Shown: positions 31,401 through 44,910 of the stretch, in pieces
Layout of the letters: every line of letters begins with the position of its first letter
Position numbering within the stretch: the stretch's first letter is position 1
Assembly: GCA_019096065.1 (NCBI GenBank)
Contig: JAGUCH010000004.1
Location: 4,526,001 to 4,590,000 of the forward strand
Source of the DNA: Paracyclopina nana
Lineage: Eukaryota > Arthropoda > Copepoda > Cyclopoida > Cyclopettidae
Length of the DNA: 64,000 bases
Direction: 5' to 3'
Program-made: the position numbers and the translations under genes
The notes under the pieces: model-generated
Database searches by the model: none
Told to the model about the DNA's origin: nothing
The model's input: only the letters and a program-made list of their open reading frames with translations

Positions 31401-33679
31401 ATGTCCAGGCTGCTATTTTCACCCTCCTCGTGCCTCAAGGGGAGCCAACAGCTTACTCTGCTCAAGTCGACCTTGAGAAGCCTGAGCTCGACTCCTTGCT
31501 TAAGATCATCTGTGGAAAGCAACAAAGATCATGACAGTTCCAAAGGAGGACTGGTGTCCCGCCTTCTTGGGCCCGAGTCATCAATTGCCAGCAAAGGTTT
31601 CACCAACCGTTGGTCCATGTTTGTGCCAGCTTTCACCACGCATATTTGCTTGGGTGCTCCCTATGGTATTAATAATCCATTTAAGCGCGACCTATATGAC
31701 AATTCAAGTCTTTCTCAACGCAGGCTGGTCCGCCATTTCCGCCACCCTCGCCAAAGAGTATGGCTTTGTCGTGTCCTCTGCCAGCGACTGGTCCCTTGAG
31801 CTGTGTACCTACCCAATGTCGATCATGGTACGTGAGAGCCATTTCAGCCATGTATATGATTTCACTGTTAATTTAAATGTTATTTCTGAAAGATTGCTTG
31901 CGGTGGTATCAGCGCAGCCCTGCTTGGCAAATGGACTATGAAAGTCGGTACTCGAATGTCCATGGTGGTTGGTGGCAGCTTATTCGGGACGGCCTTTGCA
32001 GTATCAGCAGCAGGAGTAGCCATGCACTCTTTGCCTTTGCTGTACGCAGGCAACCGTGAGTCATACATACAATATGTTGTTGACTTATTAAAGAACTTTC
32101 TACGGTTTAGTTCTGGCTGGAATCGGTTATGGCTGTACTTATACCCCTCCGATACAAGCATTGATCGAGTGGTTCCCCGATAAGAGAGGACTGGCTAGTG
32201 GCATTGTCATTGCAGGCTTCGGCTCGGGAGCCCTCTTTTTCACGCCAATGATGAACATGCTCTGCGCAAAGTATGCCACCATGCCCACATTTTTAGGGAA
32301 AAGTGTCGAAACTGTCACCGAGGGTGGCAAGCTCTTTGCACAAATGGGCGACTCGTTGAAGGAAGTGGTCTATGCCACCTCAACAGATTTGGCCAAGCTG
32401 CCATACTCTGATCTCAGCGAGGGCTTCTACCTTGTGGGCTCGGGCAACACCGGAGTATCAGGGGCCCTAGCCACAATTGCTGCGGTATATGGAGGCCTCG
32501 TAGTCACCTCAGCTTTCCTGATGAAAAAGCCCAGTCCTGGCTACATTCCCCAAGGGTGGACCCCTCCCGCCTCTTCCACGAGCTCTACACAAAATGTCAA
32601 TGCATCCACCCTACTGAAAACGCCTCAATTTTGGCTTTTGTTCACGACCTCTACGCTCTTGGCAACTGGAGGCATGGGCCTTATGTCAGTTGCTAAGCCA
32701 ATGATTGGTGAGTTGGCATAAACTTTTCCACGTGCATACTTCGGGTAATTGCGTTTTTCTCTCTTTCTCAGGTGACGTTTTCACGAGCTCAATGCCTTCG
32801 GTTGTGACGGCCTCTTTTGCTTCCTCCTATTTGCTGGTAAAGTGTTTTTCGTTGCTGCGTACCCTTCCTAAATTATTCATAAGCTCCTCTGTTAATTTAA
32901 TAGGCCATGGCAGGAGGCAATTTAGCAGGGCGACTCGGTTGGGCTGCCATTTCCGACAAAATCGGTCGCAGGGCAACTTTCAATTGCTTCACATTTGGGG
33001 CTGTCCCCATCTTTGCTTGCTTGCCTTATTGCATAAACGAGGTGCGTATTTTTCCTTTTCGATTTCATTTTGAGAAGTACCTGTTTTTGTTGCAGGTTGT
33101 GACAAATCCTTCGGGTCCCCTGGCACCTTTGTTTCTTGGTGTTTTTTGTGCGTCTACGGTTGCAGCGATATCCATTTTGGGAGGCACTTTTGCTGTCCTA
33201 CCAGCCTACGAAGCTGATCTCTATGGACCTAAATACGTGCAAGCCATTCATGGCAGGTTTCTATTGGCTGCTACCTGCTCCACGATAGCTGGGCCTTCAC
33301 TGCTCCTCAACCTACGTAAGATGGCAGAGAGCTCTGCGATTCAAGGTAATATCGTGTTTTACTCGTGGGGTTTCATTTATTTGACCTGACCTTTGTTTGC
33401 CCAAATATAGAGCTTTTGTCAAAGGTTGATCCCACAAAGTTCACCGAGACATTTGGCACTGACATTGCGCAAGCTCAGACTTTGATCGAAGCAAAGACTC
33501 TGACGATTTCGAAACTGATGACAATTATGCCCCAGGGAACGATTGATCCCTCCCCCTTTATTTACAACAACACCATGTACACCATGGCATCCTTGGTCAG
33601 TGTAGGCGCTGCTCTCCACTTGATGGTCAAGCCGGTCAATCCAAAGTACTTCGAAAAAGCCGAGGACGCCAAACAATAA
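31401..33679 (+). CDS. MFS carrier of the oxalate:formate antiporter type
   Basis: Eight exons: 31401-31665, 31724-31827, 31893-32055, 32111-32707, 32772-32836, 32904-33041, 33096-33345, 33411-33679; all junctions are GT-AG and the sum is exactly 617 codons (616 aa). The N-terminus is Ser/Leu/Arg-rich without acids for about 35 residues, resembling a mitochondrial presequence. The body shows about 12 hydrophobic segments with MFS landmarks: SSASDWS after TM1, LLGKWTMKVGTR between TM2 and TM3, a long hydrophilic centre, and GRLGWAAISDKIGRR between TM8 and TM9, the place of the second MFS signature. Related animal proteins are often labelled monocarboxylate or pyruvate-type carriers; the substrate here is unknown. 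Confidence 0.88.
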
Positions 33680-33838
33680 TCGAAGGTTGTCGTGAATGAT
33701 ATTGCTATAATCATTATTGCATGCAATTGTAATGGGAAGGAGAGCGCCTTAGATAATGCGCAGCATTGATCATGGCTCATACTTATGACAAATAAAAACA
33801 GCAACTTGATATGTCAGAATATCTTGACAATGTGTAGT

Positions 33839-36800
33839 TTATTCGCTAATCTCTTGCAATTCTGGGGACGCCACGTGTGGCCTGTGCTGCATCAACTTGT
33901 ACAGGGGCACATTAGTGAATCCCGAACAGTTCCACCAGCTCCAAAATTCTGGCTCCCGGAACCAGTCTTTGAAAGCGAGCCAGCCGAAAGTTTCAATCAC
34001 TAGCTTTCTCTGACGAAAGTCATTGGTTTGGTGCACGCATGGCAAATGCCCAGGTAGATTGCAATTGTTGCAAAAAATCTAGGGAGAGAAAAATATTTTT
34101 TCCCCACTGAATATTATTATTGAATCAGATGTTGACCTCTTGTTCATTGACCCAGCAATTGTCTTCCCAGTGGGATGATTCCAGACATCTCGGACACCAA
34201 TTTGCTGGCTGCAGCTCTGCAGAGCAGTCAAACGACTCGTGTCCAGTTTGATGACATCTCCAGCAAAACTTGATTTTCGCAAGACCTCGTTCTCTCGATG
34301 CGCTGCGAGATTTCCTCGAACGAAAACTACCTTTTTCGGGCTGATTTAAATTGTCGGCACTTTTGCGACCATTTTTGACCGAATCTGCAACGCAAAGAAT
34401 TAAAAACTGCCTATCTGTCCTTGTTACACAAAGACGTGCATTTCGCCCTTGAGAGAGCTGTGACCCAAATGGGCCAGTAGACAACACTATGCAAATATGT
34501 AGTATCATATGGAAATAAGTATAATGAGCATCCTTCTTTAAATGGACAATGTTTATGCCAGTCCAGTATAAAATATTATGAGATCTAGGGGATATGAATT
34601 GACTAATAGCCAATTAATTTGTATTTTTCGTCAAATATTTTGAAGCTAAAAACAATTTTTTAGTTGCTTTGTGAACACTAACTATGCCGATATACGCCTT
34701 ATCAGTTGAAGTCATTATCCGTAATTTAAAGTAATATATGTCCTCTGATTGATGCTTCGAAAATAATTTTTTTTTTCTTTTGATATCCAATGAATAAATC
34801 ATAATTTAGTTTTTTTTAATGCTTTTCGGCTATCTCAAACACCGTCTTTGCTGAAAATGTCAAGTTGAAACTTTTATTGACTTTCACTGGCTAAAAATGC
34901 TGATTTCACCCTCATTTCTATGCAGCTCTAAATAGGAAAACCGGCCATGATTTAGTCAGTTGATTTAGAGGCAAATATGCTGTGCCTTAGAAACTCAGGA
35001 GAACAGGCCTGGAATTAATCAACAGGAAAAAAGACTCCAGTCCAGGTATAACTAGCCATTTAAGAAGATTGAGTGAGCTGAGCGCGCGCGTTCAAAATTC
35101 ACAACAAAATGGCGGTGGCTGCTGCGCGAAGTAAACAAAATAAATTCTCGCTAAAACAGGGTCGAATGAAAAAATGTGATGTTTCTAAAGGGTTGTGTAC
35201 TTTCTAAAAGGCCTCAAGATTGCTTTGGTACCCCTGACTGGGCCTCTCGGATCGAGCTCAACCCCTCAAAAATGCATTTGAAAAGTTACCTTTGAAATCA
35301 GACAAGCTCGGCTCCTCGTCAATCTCTGACCGTTCGGACACCGTGTCAAGCTCAGCATTCAAATCGATGGGATCTCTTTTGGAGGCTTCAGAGCGGCCGC
35401 TGCCGTGGCGATGTCGTTCATACTGTGCCAAAAGCTCTTCCTCTTGCATGATCTTCTTTGCCAACTCTTCAATGCGACTCTGCCTACCGCTGCTGATATC
35501 TTCTTCTTCTTCTTCAATTTCGTCGTCTGCATCGCCTAGTTCGGACATGGTTGTGATGCTCATAATATCCACATTTCCATGGACGAACTTTTTCTTCAAC
35601 TTCGCTTTGTCCTCGTCAATGCACGGAGTGGGAATCGGCGATGAGACGAGCACATTTTCGCCGTCTTCTGCATCGACCATCAGCAGCTCGGTGGTGTGTG
35701 AAACGTCAGTCGTAGCTGATTGGACATCCGAGTTGTCTTTGAGAGTGTCATCATCGTCGTCAATGTCTTGAACCAAGTCCGCTGCCTTTTCCTCGTGTGT
35801 AGTCGTTGTGACAGCCAGTGGAATGCATTCCACTTCGTCTTCTGGCAGGAGGAAAACTGGCGAATCTGGCTCAAGCGCCAATTTATTGCTGCCCGTATAA
35901 TCGAGCGTCTTCAGCTCGTCCAATTTCGTCTCAATGCTCTTCAGTTTGTCGATGATTAAGCACAGTCCTGGTTTGCGTCCTGACAACCCAGAATTGGGCG
36001 TTTCTGGCTCGGATTCGGTGTCAGTCTTGCTGCTGTCAAATGATATTGTGGGCTGCTCGTCATAATTCCTTTTGGGCGGCTCTTGGAAGGTTTTCGCGGT
36101 GCAAGTGGCCGTCACATTGTACCAAGAAGCTTGATTGGGCAACGAGCTGTAGTCTATGGTTTTGTTGCGATTCCTCTTATTTCGCCTTGCCCACAGCTTG
36201 TCTTGTCCCAAATCCGTTTTTTCAGCAATCATTTCACTCACTTCCACCGCCGTGGCTTCATTGGCGTCGCACTCGGATTTCAGTAGCCACTTTTCAATAG
36301 AGTCAAATGAATGGCTTCTCTCGGTTTTCGCAAGCTTCACCGACTCCTCAGCTACGAGCTTGTCAAACAGCTCCTCCATAGCTTTGGTCTCCCTGTTGTC
36401 CACCACAAAAAGCGCATCTGCCTCGGATGCTCCGCTGAGACGTTCTTTCATAATAATGGATGACTTTGCTTCTTGAACTTGGACCGTCGTGACTACAGCT
36501 GTTTCTTCAGCACAATTGACTTTCTCGTTGACAGATTCCATTATTTGTGCGCTGAACATGGCAACGGGAGTTTTCTCACGGTCTTCTTCCTCGACAACTG
36601 CCGAAGCTTCAACGACGACCTCCTCTTCTTTATGTCTCCGACTCTCGATGAAATCGGAGATGATGGCTAAATGAGGGGAAGGTGATTTGCTCGCGGACGT
36701 TTTCGCTGGAGGTGGAACAATAAGCCCCATTTGCTTTTGGATCGCGTCGTGATAATGAACATCTCCAGGGCTGACTTCCACGAGCTCAATATCGCCTTCG

Positions 36801-37846
36801 TCGTCGTTGTCCTCAGCCTCAGACATGACATCGAATGCCTTGCTAGGATCCACTCGATTCGGATGTGGAGTCTGGCCAGAGTGGTACTTGACCATATCCG
36901 GCTCAATCTCAATGACGTCATCCAACTCAGTATCTGCATCATTGGGCAAAGATGACGACGGCTTGATCACAATGGTCTGCTCGACTGATATCGACTTCTC
37001 CTCAATGGGAGCGAGGTTGGGTAGTTCGTCTTCAAAGCTATCTCCTGTTTGCTGATGATTTTCCTCGGCTCTTGTGAATTTGGGGGAAGTTGCAGAAGTA
37101 GTAGAGGTGCTTTCACTTATTATGGAAGAAGACGTCTCTTCATGTGTGCTGCAGTTGTTGTAGTAGTTTTTGGAACTGGAACGACTTGAAGTAGTGCATA
37201 ATTTCGATCTGCTTTCGCTTGAATGGCCATTGACATTTGCCAGCTTGGAAGAGGCTGCTGAAGTAATTAACGAAGAGTCTTCCGCGAGGCTATGTGCGTT
37301 ATTGGTCATGGCTGATATTTCGCATTGCATGCTCGTCAGGAACTCCTTGACATCACAGATGTCCAAGTTGTCAACGACTTTGGCAGCTATGCCCGCATTA
37401 TTGCCATTCCTGCCTTTGTTGCCATAGTCCCTTGATAGGCTACCAGTGTCATAGTCGAAATTGTGCCCGTTTGCAAACATGCGTTGACCCCACATGCCAA
37501 TGCTGGAGTTCCTCTTCTGGTGCATTCCAGGATGATACGAGCTGCGTTTATTGCCCCCGAAGGGAGCTGAAGCCGAGGAGTCGGACTCATCAGCACTCTC
37601 CCCGTCGCCCATGACAATGCCACCAATCTTGACCGGAGTGGCTGATCTGCGTCGTCTTCGCCGATTCGCAAACACTGATGCCAACTCATCATTGACAGGG
37701 TTGTCTTGGCTGCCCATCATGATGCCGGCTACCTTGATGGGCTGACGAGACCTTCTGAGTCCGTTGAGTTCGTTGTGATGACTGTCAGGTGGCTCCGAGC
37801 CACTCCTCAGCGGTGAATCAGAGCTGCTTTTATCCTCCAGATGCAT
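33839..37846 (-). CDS. Large acidic protein with C-terminal CCHC zinc knuckles
   Basis: Three exons: 37846-35290, 34384-34137, 34078-33839; 1014 aa; phases match (2557 nt leaves one base, then 249 and 240). The first 850 residues are mostly disordered, Ser/Glu/Asp-rich. Two similar short motifs lie near the N-terminus (IKVAGIMMG and VKIGGIVMG), each beside an Arg-rich stretch. An acidic run (about residue 810) precedes a helical segment. The last 140 residues hold an SR/KSRS patch and three zinc knuckles (CWRCHQTGHESFDC, CPRCLESSHWEDNC, CNNCNLPGHLPC), then a Trp-rich tail (FGWLAFKDWF, EFWSWW). RNA binding is plausible from the knuckles and SR patch, but I do not recognise the family. Confidence 0.75.
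34385..35289. other. 905-bp intron of the CCHC-protein gene
   Basis: Bounded by the donor GTAACTTTT (35289-35281) and an acceptor ending at 34385. It contains a GC-rich island near 35080-35130 with a well-placed ATG (35109) opening a 32-codon frame on the plus strand, which I do not call a gene. Confidence 0.6.
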
Positions 37847-39213
37847 GTTGCGCTAGCTATCAATGAATGATCGTGTGTTCCAATATTATCTTCGTCTCGT
37901 ATGAATCGGTGCAAACTACTGCTCAAGCTTTCCTTTTTGCACTCAAAATCTACCGCCGCATTAAGAAAGCTTGATACTTCTTCTTCTTCGCTGCCGAGGC
38001 GTTCTTCCCCCTCTCTCATCCGGACTGTGAATAGCTTCAAGTGTGACCTCAGCAGCAGATTCTGTGAAAGCATCCGAGTTATCAAGAGACAACTTGGCCG
38101 GGCCAGCTTGAGCGAGAGCATGACATAGTTTCTCAAGCATCTATAGAGAGCTCTGAATTTGTTCCCGAACACAGTAAGGGGTGCGTACACGTATATCGTA
38201 ATTGATGGACGAGCGGCATGAAAGGTAAATGCCACAACAAACTCGTCAGGATCTAATCGATGGCTATTTTAACGCTCATAAATATGGAGTTAGCAGCATA
38301 TCCCAAGGGACTTGCAAAAATCCATACAGGCAATGTAACCTTGTCCTCGAGCTAGTGTGCAGCTTCCGTGCTATAAATCCCGGCTTGTTGGCAGGACAAA
38401 TGGGGACAGCACGTCGCTCATAGCTTTTCGGTGTTTTTTTTGCATCGTAGTATGTTTATTGTTATCATCATATCAGTTTAAATAGAAAAAGAAAAGGAAA
38501 AGTAGTACTGCGACGCCGACGACTGGCGGCGATTTGATCCATCTTTTTGATGGTGGTTGTTGTTGGAGTAATGGTGTGGTAATAAAGAGATATAATAAAA
38601 TAAGATCAAAGACTGCTTCTTCCACCTTCTGACACACATCAATAATAATAATAATTTCGCACGTGTAGCTCAAAAAGTGGAAGACCCAAGCACAAATTTT
38701 CTCTGTCCGTCTCACTGCCTTGCATATTATATAAGAAGGTATTTACACTCACTATATCGCCGTCCAATGAGGAATCGAGTCCAGTTTTGAATGAGCTCGC
38801 TGGGGGGCAGGGCAGGACAGCAGCAGCAGTTTATCTCAGAATTCCGAAACTTTATCACTTGAGAGCGATGACGACGACAATGGTGGCAAAGTTGATGCAC
38901 TTTAATGGGATTTTCATGATCATCATCATCGTAATCTTCTCGTTCGCATTGTTCCTCAGCTTCTTGGAATGCGTTGAAAAAAAAGTAGTCGTCATAAATT
39001 TGTCATCTTCTTCTGCGAGGGAAAGACAAGTCCTAATAGTAATTATAATTTGAGTCCTAAGCACCATGTTGTCAAACTTGGCTTGGGTGATGGTCTACTT
39101 CTATTGCATTTATAGCTGTTGTTATTGATTGGGTGGATCGCACACTTTCTCACTCCTTTGATTGAACAATAGTCCGCTGAATGGAAATTTTAACAAGCAC
39201 TAAATCAAGCTGT
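37847..39213. other. Upstream region of the CCHC-protein gene and 3' flank of ARF6
   Basis: Low-complexity and AT-rich, with many ATT/AAT and ACGACG trinucleotide runs (38500-39060). Likely holds the 5' UTR of the gene to its left and the ARF6 3' UTR. No coding exon supported. Confidence 0.4.
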
Positions 39214-40808
<1,595 letters not shown>

Positions 40809-42308
40809 ATGAACCTCAAATGCCCTCAACCGGACTCCACTCCGGCCTCGTCGTCCGACGAGGAAGAGGAAAAATCTAGCCGCCAAAGATCTGGGCAGGG
40901 CAATGGAATATGGGCTCAACACATCAACTTGTTCATACTAGTATTCCTCTCAGGCGTTGCAACGGCCTCAATCCTATCCTTGCTAGCCTCCGCTTACTTC
41001 GGTGACAATCGCACCAAATCGACACCTTTATTTGATCGTGGAGGTCTTCTACCTGATCCGGAACATCTAAGGGTGGTCGACGAGAGTCAATATTTCACCA
41101 CCCAGCTGCAAAGGTTCACTTTAGTGAATGATGACAAAGAGGAGTCAAAGGAGGCGAATGATGCAGAGGCTTTGAAAAACGTGCAGGCAGCCTTGATTTT
41201 CAAGAAGAAAGGCAGCACTGAGAAAGCCATGAAACTCTTCAAGCACGCGTTGTCCTTGAGCCCAAAACATCCGGCTGTGCTCAATCATTATGGCGAATTT
41301 CTCATAGAAATCGATGAAGACCTCATTGAGGCTGACCACATGTTTGTCAAGGCCATCATTTTCTCTGACTCGGGCAGCAACGAAAACGACAGGGCTCTGC
41401 AGAATCGGCAAAAGACTGCCGTTCTCGTGGAGGAGCTGGACACTCGCATGCTCAAATCGATCGATGAAAAGAAAAAGTCTTTCCTACGCATCAGCCACAA
41501 CAGTGCCTCCTTGCGTCGGGCAAAAAAAGAGGCATATTTCCAGCACATTTACCATACCGTGGGCATTGAGGGGAACACGCTCAATCTGGCACAAACGAGA
41601 ACTCTCCTAGAAACCAAGCTTGCCATTGGTGGCAAAAGCATACAGGAGCACAACGAAGTCCTTGGCCTGGACTCTGCGCTCAAATACATCAATCAGACCC
41701 TGGTTGATCGCCTACCCGGTAACATCAACATGCAGGACATTTTGGAAATCCACAAGAGAGTGATTGGATATGTGGACCCTATTGAAGCAGGGTACTTCAG
41801 ACGGACCCAAGTGTTTGTGGGTGACTACGTGCCCCCACATCCCAGTCACATTGACTTGCTCATGGAGCGTTTCCTCGCTTGGCTCAATGATCCTGACACT
41901 TTGATGATGCACCCTGTCAGATTAGCCGCTTTGGCTCACTACAAATTGGTCTTTATTCATCCCTTCACCGATGGCAACGGTCGCACGTCCAGGCTTCTGA
42001 TGAACTGGATCCTCATGCAAAACGGGTTCCCTCCGGTGATCATCAGGAAGCAAGATCGCTTGCTTTATTATCAGCATTTAGTGACGGCCAACGATGGTGA
42101 CATTCGGCCCTTCGTCAGATTCATTGGAAAGTGTACAGCCCGAACCCTGGACGCGTACATTTGGTCAACGAAAGAGAACTCACTGGCTCCTTTTGGGGAC
42201 GATTCGGAAACAATAATTTCACCAAGGGAAGCCATGGATCATTTGGCCTACCACGATGCAGTGATATCTGGAGGCAGCCTGGGGCCAAATATCACAGTGG
42301 AGCCATGA
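40809..42308 (+). CDS. FICD: FICD/HYPE protein adenylyltransferase
   Basis: Single exon, 499 aa. Acidic cytosolic N-terminus, one transmembrane segment (about residues 38-62), two TPR-like repeats (about 120-190), the inhibitory helix with TVGIEGN (Glu254), and the Fic motif HPFTDGNGRTSR starting at His384. All residues for catalysis and auto-inhibition are present. Known FICD proteins sit in the ER membrane facing the lumen and AMPylate or de-AMPylate BiP. The lack of introns contrasts with most neighbours, though HS6ST and COG1 here are also intronless. Confidence 0.96.
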   Translation: MNLKCPQPDSTPASSSDEEEEKSSRQRSGQGNGIWAQHINLFILVFLSGVATASILSLLASAYFGDNRTKSTPLFDRGGLLPDPEHLRVVDESQYFTTQLQRFTLVNDDKEESKEANDAEALKNVQAALIFKKKGSTEKAMKLFKHALSLSPKHPAVLNHYGEFLIEIDEDLIEADHMFVKAIIFSDSGSNENDRALQNRQKTAVLVEELDTRMLKSIDEKKKSFLRISHNSASLRRAKKEAYFQHIYHTVGIEGNTLNLAQTRTLLETKLAIGGKSIQEHNEVLGLDSALKYINQTLVDRLPGNINMQDILEIHKRVIGYVDPIEAGYFRRTQVFVGDYVPPHPSHIDLLMERFLAWLNDPDTLMMHPVRLAALAHYKLVFIHPFTDGNGRTSRLLMNWILMQNGFPPVIIRKQDRLLYYQHLVTANDGDIRPFVRFIGKCTARTLDAYIWSTKENSLAPFGDDSETIISPREAMDHLAYHDAVISGGSLGPNITVEP

Positions 42309-42393
42309 ATTCGCGCTGTGTCATCGAAAAATACCTTATAGTACCAATTTTAATTCTAAAGTTTATAGAATGAAGTTAGAGAGATACAATATA

Positions 42394-43707
42394 TCAAAGG
42401 GAGGGCGAGGTCTCCTCTTGCACAGCAGCCTCTGCGTATCGTTTTTCTAGCAATGTCTTGGCAAAGTCGTACAGCTCTAGGTCTAAATGGTTGATCTCTT
42501 TGATCCTATCTAAGACGTTCGGATCTAAGTCTCCCTCAAAATTCTTGGACACAGTATCATTGTTCTGAGTGAAGGGATTCTTGAAGTGGAGATCGAAGGT
42601 GTGTTGAAACAGGATTTGACTGTCGTGCTGTTTTTCTGTCAGCCCAAAAAAGGCCATTTTCTCAAGATTTGTCTTGGCACTGTTGAGCATAATTATGTCT
42701 CTAGCCTTTGCACTCATCCTCGAGGTGTCGTAGCAATTGACCAGCTTCAAATCTGCCAACATACGAGTTTGGCGGTTGGCTGCCAAATTGTAAGGACAAC
42801 TCATAAACTCTTCAAGTTCTACGCCTGACCAATCCTCCTCGAGGAGATCGTTGTAGCACTTGGGCAATTCATCTTTTGTGGCAGGAATTCCATTGCATTT
42901 GTGCAAGGAGCCTTTCCACGTGGCTCCCCTTTGCACGTGCTTGAACTCAGAGAGGTATCGTTGAATTGGCTCACGCAGGAAAGTGATGTAGAAATAGCGA
43001 CGGCTCGCCTCTCCCTCCACCCTAGTCAAGTAGTCGTCGACACATTCAGTCAATTCTGTCCAATCGGGATGGAGGCCGCATTTCCATCCCGTGCTGTACC
43101 TGGAGAAAAGCCACACAGAAGACTTGCCATTCGGCCTGAAGCAGTCACATTTGAGCTTCCTTTTGGGACGTTCTTCTTGCGGCTCGTCAAAATGAAAGCT
43201 GTCATAGTCGTACACATCTCGCTTTGGCTTTTTCTTGCGGTGGACTTTCGACCTTCTTTTGCACAAACACGGTGATTCCAGATCAATGTCTTGTACTAGG
43301 TGCTTGCCAAACGTGGATCCACCTGTTTTCTGAATGTGCAGGAAAACCATCACGTCACTGCCATTGATGTTGAACTCAAAGTTGTCACGTTGAATGGTGT
43401 CATAGTTGACAAAGTTAATATCGATTTGCAGAGGAGCTGGCGGAGGAGCCAAATTGAACATGGGCTTACGAGCGAAGCAATAGAACTCGGGGCAGTTGTA
43501 GATGACACCGATGCCCATGAGAATGATGATGCCGATGAGGCAGAGCATCAAGCATCTGTAACGGCGCATACTTGCTAAACTGCTCCCACTGCCCCGTCGC
43601 AGCAAAGGTTTGTGTAAATGGCGGTTTTGAAGTCTCAGACTTCGAACGGAATCCTCATGGCCGGAGGAAGAGGGTAAAAGGGGCTCGCGGTCGAGACTTC
43701 TATCCAT
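42394..43707 (-). CDS. HS6ST: Heparan-sulfate 6-O-sulfotransferase
   Basis: Single exon, 437 aa, start at ATG 43707. Type II membrane topology: short basic cytosolic tail, hydrophobic segment at about 49-71, then a luminal domain. The PAPS 5'-phosphosulfate loop is HIQKTGGSTFGKHLV (about 123-137), and LREPIQRYLSEFKHVQRG fits the 3'-phosphate binding region. Golgi enzyme adding sulfate to glucosamine O6 of heparan sulfate. It ends 85 bp from the end of convergent FICD. Upstream, the FAM32A stop codon is only 7 nt before this start, so no separate promoter can fit between them. Confidence 0.95.
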   Translation of the reverse strand: MDRSLDREPLLPSSSGHEDSVRSLRLQNRHLHKPLLRRGSGSSLASMRRYRCLMLCLIGIIILMGIGVIYNCPEFYCFARKPMFNLAPPPAPLQIDINFVNYDTIQRDNFEFNINGSDVMVFLHIQKTGGSTFGKHLVQDIDLESPCLCKRRSKVHRKKKPKRDVYDYDSFHFDEPQEERPKRKLKCDCFRPNGKSSVWLFSRYSTGWKCGLHPDWTELTECVDDYLTRVEGEASRRYFYITFLREPIQRYLSEFKHVQRGATWKGSLHKCNGIPATKDELPKCYNDLLEEDWSGVELEEFMSCPYNLAANRQTRMLADLKLVNCYDTSRMSAKARDIIMLNSAKTNLEKMAFFGLTEKQHDSQILFQHTFDLHFKNPFTQNNDTVSKNFEGDLDPNVLDRIKEINHLDLELYDFAKTLLEKRYAEAAVQEETSPSL

Positions 43708-43714
43708 GACAAAA

Positions 43715-44150
43715 TTACTTCGTCCAGGAAACTTTGGCTGGCTCGTAATGCTCGGAAAGGCTGTTCAAGTACTCGTTGAACTTTTCAACACGCTCCTTGT
43801 GGGACACACTGGCTTTTTCTTTGATTCTTTTGACGTCACGCTCCTCTTTTTTCTTCAAGAAAGCAATTTCAGCTTTGGTCTTTTTGGCGTAGTATTCCGT
43901 GGCCTCACGGCTATGCCCAGCGGGCACACTGGGGCCTGGGGCCTCGTCAGTCAAGGAGCCCACACTGCTGGAAATGGCCTCTTCCAATTCCTTATTTTTG
44001 CTTTTGGACTTTTTCTTCTTCCTAAAAAGAGAAAATGTTTTCGTCTGGCTGCTTGACGAGAAAATAAATTGCTTACTTTTTAATTCCGCCGTCAGCCGCA
44101 ACTCCCTTCAGTTTCAGGGCTCCAGCAGCAACAAAGTCGTACTCGGACAT
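43715..44150 (-). CDS. FAM32A: FAM32A-like nuclear protein
   Basis: Exons 44150-44077 and 44021-43715, 126 aa. It begins MSEYDFVAAGALKLKGVA, followed by a poly-Lys stretch split by the intron, and ends SLSEHYEPAKVSWTK, both ends matching the family signature (LKLKGV near the start, EHYDIPKVSWTK at the end). FAM32A is associated with the spliceosome in other animals. Its stop codon is 7 nt upstream of the HS6ST ATG on the same strand. Confidence 0.93.
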
Positions 44151-44902
44151 AGCTAAACCTTACGACTATGATTGAAGGCTAGCCACACTAAGCATTTGGA
44201 TCTTCCTTTAGGGGCTTTCCATGTGGTGCTTTTTTGACACTAAGTTACCAAAACTCGACACTACAATCAGTGCTAAATTTTCCAAGTAACCGAAATTTGT
44301 CACATCACAGCACAGCACAACACAACACAAGCCAGATGAACAAAAGCATAAAAGTTTGTTTTTCATGAAGAGTTACCAGACTAAGCAGAAATTCGTATAG
44401 CTGAAATTGGTGTTTTTTGTAAGAAAAAGGGGATAAATGAATTGAGGTATGAAATAAAGTGTGTTTTGGTTGCTTGTTACATGTCCATCTGCCAGTCACT
44501 CCTTGACACTGTCACTATTGCGCATTGCATAGCACACAGTTACCATTTTTTGACACGATCACTCATTTACTATTTGTTGACACACCACATGGAAAGGCCC
44601 TTAGCTTCAGAGAAACGTAAAATATTACTAAACGCTTTTCCTCACTTTCTTGTTGACAAAGCTCTCGAGTCGAAGCTGCAGCGCAGCGTAACCAGATATT
44701 TGGCGGAATTTGGAGCCAGATTTTTGCAAGCAGAGCCACTTTTGGGTATTTCGTTGTAAAATTCCCCAATTATATTATTGCAAATATAATACTGCAGAAA
44801 TGGCCAAATTTACGCTCATCTTCACGCTGAAGCTCTGGGTGTGAAAACGGTGAAGCATTACTAACCCGCTCATCATGTTGCTCTGATTGCTCAGTGGTTG
44901 GA
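44151..44902. other. Gene-free region upstream of FAM32A
   Basis: Promoter side of FAM32A; a run of CACAGCACAGCACAACACAA near 44306-44330; otherwise nothing recognised. Confidence 0.4.
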
Positions 44903-44910
44903 GCAATGCA

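Noticed and set aside
35109-35204. 32-codon plus-strand frame in the CCHC-gene intron
   Set aside because: Good ATG context in a GC-rich patch but too short, with no homology or splice support.
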